64,000 bases of DNA from Poriferisodalis sp965215815 (GTDB lineage: Bacteria > Actinomycetota > Acidimicrobiia > Acidimicrobiales > Poriferisodalaceae): the NCBI RefSeq assembly GCF_965215815.1, contig NZ_CBDCEO010000013.1:434001-498000 (forward strand), read 5' to 3'. The position numbers were made by a program, and so were the translations under genes. Of the stretch, positions 57,374 through 64,000 are shown piece after piece (position 1 is the stretch's first letter; each line of letters opens with the position of its first letter). The notes under the pieces were generated by a model that saw nothing but the letters and a program-made list of their open reading frames with translations, made no database searches and had not been told where the DNA came from.

Positions 57374-59068
57374 ATGACAGCGAAACGGTTCTTTGAGACC
57401 ACGCTCGAATCCGGTCGCGTCGACGAGCTGATTGCATCGGGGGCCTGGTCGAACCAGTTGCTCGACGACCAAGTCACAAGGTGGGCCGCTGAGCGGTCCG
57501 ACGAATCGGTCATTACCGACCGCTTCGGCACCATGACCTGGGGTGAGTTCGGCGCCGAGGTGGACGCCGCCAGCAAGGGCCTGCTGGAGATCGGCGTCCG
57601 TCCTGGCGTGGTCGTGCAGCTGCAGCTGCCGAATTGGCGCCACTTTGTCGTAGCGGCAGTGGCGTGCGATCGCATCGGCGCGGTGGTCAATCCGGTTGCC
57701 CCGATCTTCCGGCACAACGAAGTCTCCGTCATGAGCGAACTCGGTCGTCCGCTGGTCGTCATCACCGCCGACAGCTACCGGGGTTTCGGGCTGGCGCAGA
57801 TGCACGCCGAGCTCCGCGAACGCTGCGAGTGGGTATCTGAGCTTGTGGTGGTGCCAGGACCGTCGACCGCATCGTCAACTTCGGCGGACGACGAATCGTG
57901 GCTGCCCGCTGACGCGATGACTTGGGAGGACCTGATCGAGGAAGGCCGGTTCTCGTCCTACGACCGCGCCGCTGTCGACCTGTGCCGGCCGGGTCCGAAC
58001 GACGTCTGCGAGATGATGTTCACCTCAGGCACCACCGGGGTGCCCAAGGGCGTCATGCACACCCACAACATCCTGGCGGTGGCCGTCGACGCCTTCTTGG
58101 ACACGGTCTGCGAGGGGCTTCAGCCCCATCGGGGCGCGGGTGCGCCGCAGGCGTATGTCTGTCATATGGCATCCACCCTGGGCCACCAGACGGGCTACCT
58201 GTACGGGATGCGGCTGCCGCTGCACGTCGGGGGTCACGTCGTTTTTCAGGACGTGTGGGATCCCGTCGAGTTCGTGGGCCTTGTCGAGAAGCACCGGATC
58301 CAGCTGTCGATGGGCGCAACTCCGTTCTTGGCCGATGTGCTCAACGTTGAGAGCCTGGCCGATCACGACCTGTCCTCGTGGCAGCGATTCCTGTGCGCGG
58401 GCGCGGCAATCCCCCGCCCGATGCTCGAACGGGCACTTGAGCTGTTGCCGGAATGCACCGTGCTGCCCGGCTGGGGCATGACCGAATGCGGCCTGCTGAC
58501 CGTCGGACGGCCCAGCGATCCGCTCGAGCGCCGTCTCACCGACGGCCGGGCCGTGAACGACAACGAGGTGCGGGTGGTCGACGAGATCGGCGAGCCGGTG
58601 CTGGATGCTGAAGGCGACTTGCAGTGCCGCGGCTCGGCGCTGTTCGCGGGCTACATGGCCGGTCGGGATTTCACCTCGCAGCATTGGCCCGACGGCTGGT
58701 TCGACACTGGCGATCGGGCGATCATGAACGCCGACGGCTACATCGCAATCGCCGGCCGCTCGAAAGATCTCGTCATCCGCGGCGGTGAGAACGTTCCAGT
58801 GAAAGAGATCGAGGACGTCCTGCTGCGGCATCCGGCGGTGGGCGTGGTGGCGATCGTCGCGAAACCCCACGAGCGCCTTGGCGAGATCGGCTGCGCGTTC
58901 GTGCAGCCCGTCGGCGATCCGCCGAGCCTCGCCGATCTCACTGAGTTCCTGGACGTTCAGAACGTGACACGCCAGTTCTGGCCCGAAGACCTCGTCATCG
59001 TGGACGAGTTCCCGATGACGCCCAGCGGCAAGATCCAGAAATACCGCCTGCGCGACAGTTTCGACTGA
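57374..59068 (+). CDS. AMP-dependent acyl-CoA synthetase/ligase
   Basis: 564 residues of the ANL superfamily. The P-loop-like A3 motif is MFTSGTTGVPKGVMHTH near residue 215, A5 is GWGMTECG near 370, A7 is YMAGRDFTSQHWPDGWFDTGDRA, A8 is GRSKDLVIRGGENVPVKEIE, and the A10 lysine is in MTPSGKIQKYRLRD near the C-terminus. It activates a carboxylic acid to an acyl-adenylate and then to a CoA thioester, feeding the CoA-dependent catabolism seen elsewhere in the window. Substrate unknown; similar proteins include 2,3-dihydroxybenzoate-AMP ligase and medium/long-chain acyl ligases. Operon with the F420-type oxidoreductase. Confidence 0.92.
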   Translation: MTAKRFFETTLESGRVDELIASGAWSNQLLDDQVTRWAAERSDESVITDRFGTMTWGEFGAEVDAASKGLLEIGVRPGVVVQLQLPNWRHFVVAAVACDRIGAVVNPVAPIFRHNEVSVMSELGRPLVVITADSYRGFGLAQMHAELRERCEWVSELVVVPGPSTASSTSADDESWLPADAMTWEDLIEEGRFSSYDRAAVDLCRPGPNDVCEMMFTSGTTGVPKGVMHTHNILAVAVDAFLDTVCEGLQPHRGAGAPQAYVCHMASTLGHQTGYLYGMRLPLHVGGHVVFQDVWDPVEFVGLVEKHRIQLSMGATPFLADVLNVESLADHDLSSWQRFLCAGAAIPRPMLERALELLPECTVLPGWGMTECGLLTVGRPSDPLERRLTDGRAVNDNEVRVVDEIGEPVLDAEGDLQCRGSALFAGYMAGRDFTSQHWPDGWFDTGDRAIMNADGYIAIAGRSKDLVIRGGENVPVKEIEDVLLRHPAVGVVAIVAKPHERLGEIGCAFVQPVGDPPSLADLTEFLDVQNVTRQFWPEDLVIVDEFPMTPSGKIQKYRLRDSFD

Positions 59069-59117
59069 GCCAGCCTCGAGCCTCGATTAAGCCAGCCTCG
59101 ATTGAGGCCGGCGCCGG

Positions 59118-61106
59118 CTAGCGGTACGAAACGGGGATGCCCTCGGTCGTGTAGGTCACGGTCGGGTCCCACAGCAGCCAGTCGATGATCCCAAGGGCGT
59201 GAGCGGCATCGATCTGGGCACGGACTTCGTCGGGGCCGTAGTCGACCCGCATCGAGAAGTCTTGCAGCCACGGCACGACCGCCGTGTTGGTGCCTGCCAG
59301 CACAACCTGGAAATCGGCCAGCGAGGCATAGGTGATGTCGTAGGGCTGCGCTTCAGGGTGGGCGACGCCGTACTCGCCCCGGCCCCAGTGCGACGGGTAC
59401 ACCATGGGAGCCACGTAGTCGACGTGATCCGACATGGCGCCGATGTCTTGGGCAATGAATTCGCCGCGCCGAGCCGAGATGCCAAACACAGACACACCGT
59501 GGAACACCTCAGCCTCGCGCAGCATCCCGCCTGCTTCGGCGAGGAAGCTCACGATGACTGGCGAAGGATCTCCGCCGTCCCAGCCGGGGATCCTCATCCC
59601 GCCGAGGTCGCCTTCGGGCCGGCGCATGTAGTCCCACAAGATGTCGTCGATGCCGGCGGCGGCGGCTTCCGCGGCGATATCCAGGTTGTACTGCCGCACG
59701 ACCGGGTGATTGAAGTTGGTGAAGCCGTTGTAGTTGGACAGCGGGCGGCCGTCCGGCGTTTGCAGGACCCAATCCAAGTTTCCGTTGGCTACCGCATATC
59801 GGGTCAGCGTCGGATCGCGGAACGCGACGATGCGGCCGATCACACGCACGCCCATGTCGTGCAGCTCGTCGATAGCGGTCCGCAGGTCGAACAACTCCTT
59901 CGAGGAGCCGACCCGGCGCGCAAGCGGTACCGACGTCGTGTGACCGATGTAACCGCTCTCGTCCTTGAGGTCGAGCTGGACCGTATTGATCCGGCCCTGT
60001 TCGATGAGCTCCACGATGCCCGAGCGGAGCCCGTCGTGATCCCATGCGGCGGCGCTGACATGCACACCGGTGGTGTGGGGATAGCCGATTGGCACGATGA
60101 CGTCGAACGACGTGATGTTGCCCGCGGTATCGGTCGCGACCACCGGGAGTGGGCCGCCTGGCGGGCTCGACAGGGTGAGGCTGAATGAGCCAGACGACGT
60201 GTCGAGCTGTTGATCGCCGATCCGCAGGGACACACCGGCCTCGATAGACCCGGCCAATACCACAGGCTCGCCCAGAGACACCGGGTCGTGAACTCTCGGC
60301 AGATCGATTGCTGGGGGTGTCCCATCGACCGTGAACGTCACCGCTGCTTGGGACGTCCCGAAGAAGCGCCGGCTCACGTCCAGGGTGACGACGTGCAAGC
60401 CCTCGGTCAACCCGGGCACCGGCCACACGATCCGGTTGTCGTAGCGCTGAACGCCGCTCACGGGCAAGCCGTCGAGCAGCATTTGGGCCGATTCGACGTC
60501 ACCACCGTTCACACTGAATTCCAGGACGGCTCCCTCGAGATGACCGGGCTGCAACATGGCACCCTCATGGATGCCGCCGATGGTGATCTCGGTGACGCGC
60601 AGCGCCCCGACCGCCACGACGCCAACCCCGATCGTCGCCGCGGCCAGCAGGATCACTGCGATCAAGCGGCCCCCACGGCTGCGCCGGTGAGGCCGTCCCG
60701 CAGCGCTGATGACAGCGCGATCCGCCACCCGGCGGGCGCGACGACTCAACCCCGTCGCGTACAGCGGTGCCTCGGACTTCGGCGGCCTCCATGGGAATCC
60801 CCAGCCTTCCGCCGGGTCGACCGCCTGGGGAGCAGGCTGGTTGCCCACACGGCCGCCGAGGTCATTGCCGACCAGCGACGGCCCGACTTCAATGCCGTGT
60901 TGGGTCAGGGACCAGCGAGCGCCTCGCAGCCCCGGTACCGAGCCCACGGGCACCACGATGCCCGACCGCTGCAAGGTGCCCAACGACGTCTGTACGACCT
61001 GAAGGTCCAGAGCTGCAGCCGCGCTGATCTCGCCGATCTCGGCCGTACCCCCACGGACGAGCAGCTCGCGCAGTATGCGCCTGTCGGCAGGCGCCAACAA
61101 CGGCAT
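59118..61106 (-). CDS. Membrane protein: winged helix inside, Ig-like and glycosidase-like domain outside
   Basis: 662 residues from the ATG at 61106 (a GTG 30 bases upstream is possible). Residues 1-75 resemble a winged-helix DNA-binding domain (ADRRILRELLVRGGTAEIGE, LGTLQRSGIV). A Pro-rich segment follows, then one membrane helix at about 147-169 (LIAVILLAAATIGVGVVAVGA). An Ig-like/E-set region spans about 180-340, and a DUF4015-type putative glycoside hydrolase TIM barrel covers about 345-662 (VQLDLKDESGYIGH, IDDILWDYMRRPEGDLG, VDYVAPMVYPSHWGRGEYG). The layout recalls one-component sensors in which an outer ligand-binding domain controls an inner HTH. Starts 23 bases after queF on the same strand. 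Confidence 0.75.
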   Translation of the reverse strand: MPLLAPADRRILRELLVRGGTAEIGEISAAAALDLQVVQTSLGTLQRSGIVVPVGSVPGLRGARWSLTQHGIEVGPSLVGNDLGGRVGNQPAPQAVDPAEGWGFPWRPPKSEAPLYATGLSRRARRVADRAVISAAGRPHRRSRGGRLIAVILLAAATIGVGVVAVGALRVTEITIGGIHEGAMLQPGHLEGAVLEFSVNGGDVESAQMLLDGLPVSGVQRYDNRIVWPVPGLTEGLHVVTLDVSRRFFGTSQAAVTFTVDGTPPAIDLPRVHDPVSLGEPVVLAGSIEAGVSLRIGDQQLDTSSGSFSLTLSSPPGGPLPVVATDTAGNITSFDVIVPIGYPHTTGVHVSAAAWDHDGLRSGIVELIEQGRINTVQLDLKDESGYIGHTTSVPLARRVGSSKELFDLRTAIDELHDMGVRVIGRIVAFRDPTLTRYAVANGNLDWVLQTPDGRPLSNYNGFTNFNHPVVRQYNLDIAAEAAAAGIDDILWDYMRRPEGDLGGMRIPGWDGGDPSPVIVSFLAEAGGMLREAEVFHGVSVFGISARRGEFIAQDIGAMSDHVDYVAPMVYPSHWGRGEYGVAHPEAQPYDITYASLADFQVVLAGTNTAVVPWLQDFSMRVDYGPDEVRAQIDAAHALGIIDWLLWDPTVTYTTEGIPVSYR

Positions 61107-61158
61107 CGGATCGAGTGTATTGAAGCTGCCGAGCACCCTTTAGTCAGGTGCCGACGAT

Positions 61159-61527
61159 TCAGCCCAGTGACGCCTGCGCGGGATGGCGGGCAGTGACGGT
61201 GGTGGTGATGCCGCCCCTGACCAGCCAACGCGTCTCGACGGTTGCCTGTTTCGGTGCGACGGCAGCAACCAGGTCGTCCAGAATGCGGTTGGTGATGGCT
61301 TCGTGGTGGACGGGCTCGTCTCGGTAACTCCACAGGTAGAGCTTCAGCGACTTCAACTCCACAATGCGGCGATCCGGGATGTAGGCGATCTCGACCGTGG
61401 CGTAGTCGGGCTGCCCGGTCACAGGGCAGACGCACGTGAGCTCGGGCGTCGTGCAGCGCACCTCGTAGTCGCGGTCCGGGTAGGGATCGTCGAGCGCGAT
61501 GAGATCCTTGGACGGTTCGCTTGCCAT
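61159..61527 (-). CDS. queF: NADPH-dependent 7-cyano-7-deazaguanine reductase
   Basis: 122 residues, unimodular QueF. The catalytic region is ELTCVCPVTGQPDYATVEI (nucleophilic Cys 34 and general acid Asp 41). The QueF motif ELKSLKLYLWSYRD with the following HHE is present at 57-76. It reduces the nitrile preQ0 to the amine preQ1 with NADPH in queuosine biosynthesis. At 122 residues it is shorter than the B. subtilis enzyme. The start has GAGGAG six bases before the ATG. No queC, queD or queE is in the window. Confidence 0.95.
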   Translation of the reverse strand: MASEPSKDLIALDDPYPDRDYEVRCTTPELTCVCPVTGQPDYATVEIAYIPDRRIVELKSLKLYLWSYRDEPVHHEAITNRILDDLVAAVAPKQATVETRWLVRGGITTTVTARHPAQASLG

Positions 61528-61562
61528 GGCACATCTCCTCGACTGGCGGGTGCTTCTGCCCG

Positions 61563-62642
61563 TCAGAAGGACAGGGTGGCGTGCGGCGTGTTCTCCACCA
61601 ACCCGAGCGGCGTCACGGCAACGAATTCGGCGCGTTCGGTGAATTCGGCCAAGCTGCGGGCGTTGGTGTAGCTCATGGCGCTGCGGAGGCCGGCCATGAG
61701 TTCGCCGATCAGCTTGCCGGCCTCACCCCGGTACGGAACCGTGCCCTCGACGCCTTCAGGTGCCCGCTGCTCGAAGTACTCGTCGTCGATTTCCTCGCCG
61801 TGGCGTTCGGCCCTGGCTTCGATGGCCTCGAAGCTGGCCATGCCGCGGATGCGCTTGCGCAGTCCATACGGCCCCTGCTCGACCTCGCCAGGGCTCTCTT
61901 TGGTGCCGGCCAGCATGCTGCCGATCATCACGGTCTCAGCGCCGACCGCCAGCGCTTTGGCGATGTCACCCGAGTTCCTGATGCCGCCGTCGGCGATGAC
62001 CGGGACGTCGAGTCCGGCATCGACCAAGCCGTTGACCACGTCGTCGGTCGCGGTCAGCTGGGGCACGCCGACTCCCGCGACGAGTCGTGTCGTGCAAACC
62101 CCGCCGGGTCCGACGCCGACCTTGATGGCATCGGCGCCAGCTTCTGCCATGTCGATTGCACCGTCGATCGTGGCGACATTGCCGGCGATGACGTCGACCT
62201 CGCCGAAGTGATCTTTCAGACGGCGTACGCCTTCGATGGCGTGATCGGCGTGACCGTGCGCGATGTCGAGCACGAGCAGATTGGCCCCTGCTGCAACCAG
62301 GGCCTTGGCCCGGTCGCCCATGTCGTGATCGGTGCCCACCGCGCCGCCGACCACCAGCGCCCCGTCGTCGACTCGCTTCACCGCAGCAATCTGGCTCGCC
62401 TGCGCGTCGATGGGCATGAACCGGTGGACGATTCCTGCGCCGCCGAGACGGGCCATGGCGATTGCCATCTCGTGTTCGCAGACCGTGTCCATGTTGGCTG
62501 CGATCACCGGCAGTTCAATCTGGATGTTGCGGGACAAGCGGGTACGCACCGACACGTCGCTGCGGCTGCGGATCGACGAGCGCTGCGGCACGATCAGCAC
62601 GTCGTCGAAGGTCAATCCGGTTCTCAGGCTGCGCAGTTTCAT
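61563..62642 (-). CDS. IMP dehydrogenase/GMP reductase family protein without CBS domains
   Basis: 359 residues: LTFDDVLIVPQRSSI at the N-terminus, ANMDTVCEHEMAIAMARLGG, and the catalytic Cys loop VGVGPGGVCTTRLVAGVGVPQ. The phosphate-binding stretch is VIADGGIRNSGDIAKALAVGAETVMIGSMLAGT, and the flap end is RGMASFEA. The length and lack of CBS domains fit GMP reductase or the actinobacterial GuaB1-type branch rather than canonical GuaB (about 490-500 residues). GMP reductase makes IMP from GMP; IMPDH makes XMP from IMP. The exact reaction is undecided by eye. The ATG at 62640-62642 is 28 bases from the divergent yceI start. Confidence 0.85.
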   Translation of the reverse strand: MKLRSLRTGLTFDDVLIVPQRSSIRSRSDVSVRTRLSRNIQIELPVIAANMDTVCEHEMAIAMARLGGAGIVHRFMPIDAQASQIAAVKRVDDGALVVGGAVGTDHDMGDRAKALVAAGANLLVLDIAHGHADHAIEGVRRLKDHFGEVDVIAGNVATIDGAIDMAEAGADAIKVGVGPGGVCTTRLVAGVGVPQLTATDDVVNGLVDAGLDVPVIADGGIRNSGDIAKALAVGAETVMIGSMLAGTKESPGEVEQGPYGLRKRIRGMASFEAIEARAERHGEEIDDEYFEQRAPEGVEGTVPYRGEAGKLIGELMAGLRSAMSYTNARSLAEFTERAEFVAVTPLGLVENTPHATLSF

Positions 62643-62670
62643 GAGCGGCCCCAAGCTACCGTGACCCGTC

Positions 62671-63555
62671 ATGAGCCCCCGGCGCAGAATTCTCGTGACA
62701 GTGGTTGTGCTGCTGGTGATCGTCGCCGCCGCGGCGGCGGTCGGCGTCTGGCGAGTGCTGGGCTCCTCGCCTTCCGAAGTCAGTTTGGCCGAAGCGGTCG
62801 CTGACGCCGAGCTCGTACAAGAAGACGCCACACCGGGTGCGACAACCACGGTGGCTGCCGCAGATGATGAGAGCGGTGACGCAGCACCCGAGGGCGGGGC
62901 CGGCGATCATGACAGAGACCAGGAATATGTCGTAGTCGTCCCCGAAGACAGCGACACCGATGCAGCCTCTCCTTCGGACGACGTTGCCACGATCGATGAC
63001 ATCAACGGCGGCTGGGCTGTCGAAGCCGAGACGGGTTCTGTCCCATTGGAAGAGGCCACCGGCTCGTTCGCCGGTTTCCGCGTCGACGAGGAGCTGGCGA
63101 GCATCGGCGCGTTCACTGCGGTGGGGCGCACCGGCCACGTCAGCGGCACGATGGAGATCGTCTCAGAACACGTGACGTCAGTGGAGATCGAGGTCGACCT
63201 CACCACGCTCCAGACTGACGACAGGCGTCGGGACGGAGCGGTCCAACGAGCTCTGGGCACTTCCCAGCATCCAACCGCCACGTTCTCGCTCACCGAGGAG
63301 CTGGACATCGAAGGCGCCGCGGTCACAGGGACAGCAATCATGCTGTCAGCGCCCGGCGATCTGACCGTGAACGGCATCACCCGACCCGTCGCCATCGACA
63401 TCCAAGCGCAGCTGGTCGGCAGCGTCATCGCAGTGGTGGGTTCTGTCGAGGTCACGCTCGCCGATTTCAACGTGACCGTGCCGCAGGTGCCGGTCGTCCT
63501 CTCCGCCGAAGACCACGGCATCATGGAGTTCCAGCTCCTGTTCAGACGCCGTTAG
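62671..63555 (+). CDS. Membrane-anchored YceI family protein
   Basis: 294 residues. A single N-terminal membrane helix (residues 6-29, ILVTVVVLLVIVAAAAAVGVW) acts as anchor or uncleaved signal. An acidic, low-complexity stretch follows to about residue 110. A YceI lipocalin-like beta-barrel occupies about 112-294 (GRTGHVSGTMEIVSEHVTSVEIEVDL, GTSQHPTATFSLTEEL, PGDLTVNGITRPVAIDIQAQLVG). YceI proteins bind isoprenoid or other lipids outside the cytoplasm. Start at 62671 without a ribosome site, possibly leaderless. The stop lies inside the first of three hairpin repeats. Confidence 0.88.
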   Translation: MSPRRRILVTVVVLLVIVAAAAAVGVWRVLGSSPSEVSLAEAVADAELVQEDATPGATTTVAAADDESGDAAPEGGAGDHDRDQEYVVVVPEDSDTDAASPSDDVATIDDINGGWAVEAETGSVPLEEATGSFAGFRVDEELASIGAFTAVGRTGHVSGTMEIVSEHVTSVEIEVDLTTLQTDDRRRDGAVQRALGTSQHPTATFSLTEELDIEGAAVTGTAIMLSAPGDLTVNGITRPVAIDIQAQLVGSVIAVVGSVEVTLADFNVTVPQVPVVLSAEDHGIMEFQLLFRRR

Positions 63556-63649
63556 GCGTCTGAACCATCAGACGCAGTAGACGCCGTTAGGCGTCTGAAC
63601 CATCAGACACAGTAGGCGCCGCTAGGCGTCTGAACCATCAGACGCAGTA
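63545..63649. repeat. Three tandem 35-bp repeats, each with a hairpin
   Basis: GACGCCGTTAGGCGTCTGAA begins at 63545 and 63580 and, with two changes, at 63615. In unit 1 CAGACGCC and GGCGTCTG pair perfectly around GTTA, and the TAG in this loop is the yceI stop codon. The array lies between yceI and the haloalkane dehalogenase. It may act as a transcription attenuator or terminator, although no U-run follows. Confidence 0.85.
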
Positions 63650-63731
63650 GACGAGCTTCCTGGGGACGGGTGCAGCGTTGGGGTGGGTCGGGCATGATGT
63701 GGCGCCGATCCGGCCAACCGAAGGAGCACCG

Positions 63732-64000
63732 ATGGCAACCCTCTCTGCGGAACCGCTTTCCAAGTCCTACGCGACCGTCAATGGCAAGCGGATGGCGTAC
63801 CACGATTCCGGAGCCGGCGATGCAGTCGTGTTCCTGCACGGCAACCCGACGTCGTCGTACCTGTGGCGCAACATCGTGCCTCACGTGCGACCGCATGCCC
63901 GCGTCGTCGTTCCGGACCTGATCGGCCAGGGCGATTCGGACAAGCTGGACGACACCGGGCCCGACTCGTACCGGTTCGTCGAGCACCGTGAGTACCTCGA
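63732..64000 (+). CDS. Haloalkane dehalogenase, N-terminal part cut by the window edge
   Basis: About 89 residues of an alpha/beta-hydrolase. The oxyanion segment VVFLHGNPTSSYLWRNIVPHV and the next block VVPDLIGQGDSDKLDD followed by YRFVEHREYL are the hallmark of haloalkane dehalogenases (HGNPTSSYLWRN; the second halide-binding Asn/Trp region starts here). The enzyme replaces halogen by hydroxyl on haloalkanes. The catalytic Asp nucleophile and His lie beyond the window. Start ATG 63732 with AAGGAGC eight bases upstream. Confidence 0.9.
   Translation, partial: MATLSAEPLSKSYATVNGKRMAYHDSGAGDAVVFLHGNPTSSYLWRNIVPHVRPHARVVVPDLIGQGDSDKLDDTGPDSYRFVEHREYL

Overview
The window is high-GC DNA that looks chromosomal and actinobacterial. 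The signs are strongly GC-biased third codon positions, frequent GTG starts, a DUF222/13E12-type HNH gene, an F420-type luciferase-family oxidoreductase, a CBS-less IMP dehydrogenase/GMP reductase relative and fused double-domain family III CoA-transferases. The gene mix (CoA-transferases, thiolase/DUF35 pair, P450, acyl-CoA ligase, haloalkane dehalogenase) suggests an Acidimicrobiia-like lipid or xenobiotic degrader. That taxonomic guess is inference; there is no rRNA or tRNA gene here to test it.

1-9.6 kb: a cut VapBC-type toxin-antitoxin pair, a DHA2-type MFS exporter, an RHH-MntA/HepT toxin-antitoxin pair with an operator-like repeat at its start, an operon of enoyl-CoA hydratase and MDR oxidoreductase ending in an amidohydrolase remnant, a P450 followed by an MFS transporter, an HU protein, and a decayed oligopeptide ABC transporter (binding protein with deletion and frameshift, permease tail with a nonsense codon).

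9.6-23.7 kb: the first double CoA-transferase, RidA and Dtd; a Fic gene between 46-bp direct repeats; a thiolase/DUF35 pair with a palindromic operator candidate; an ImmA/IrrE-type metallopeptidase; a second double CoA-transferase; and an XamI-like type II restriction-modification pair. The R-M pair is bracketed by a 69-bp direct repeat of the 3' end of the second CoA-transferase.

23.8-48.1 kb: a secreted fibronectin-III protein lies downstream of one giant gene (22.7 kb, about 7,564 residues). The giant protein has a signal peptide, lectin- or anchor-like modules, two beta-propeller-like blocks, Ig-like and Calx-beta-like domains, eight nearly identical 110-residue repeats and a fibronectin-like C-terminus. 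Just upstream of its start is a run of 14 G:C pairs beside a tiny ORF whose stop overlaps the giant start codon. This makes it a candidate phase-variable surface protein locus.

48.2-64 kb: a small coiled-coil protein, a CinA-C-like amidohydrolase, the third double CoA-transferase, a pseudogene with two in-frame TGA codons, a DUF222-HNH protein with an 18-bp minisatellite, a glutamine amidotransferase, a beta-lactamase-fold esterase with a paralogue remnant, an F420-type oxidoreductase, an acyl-CoA ligase, a membrane protein joining a winged-helix DNA-binding domain to an outer glycosidase-like domain, queF, a guaB/guaC relative, a membrane-anchored YceI protein followed by three hairpin repeats, and the start of a haloalkane dehalogenase.

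Most genes fit a CoA-thioester catabolic lifestyle. The first 24 kb also carries an unusual density of toxin, defence and mobile-looking cassettes, two of them framed by long direct repeats.
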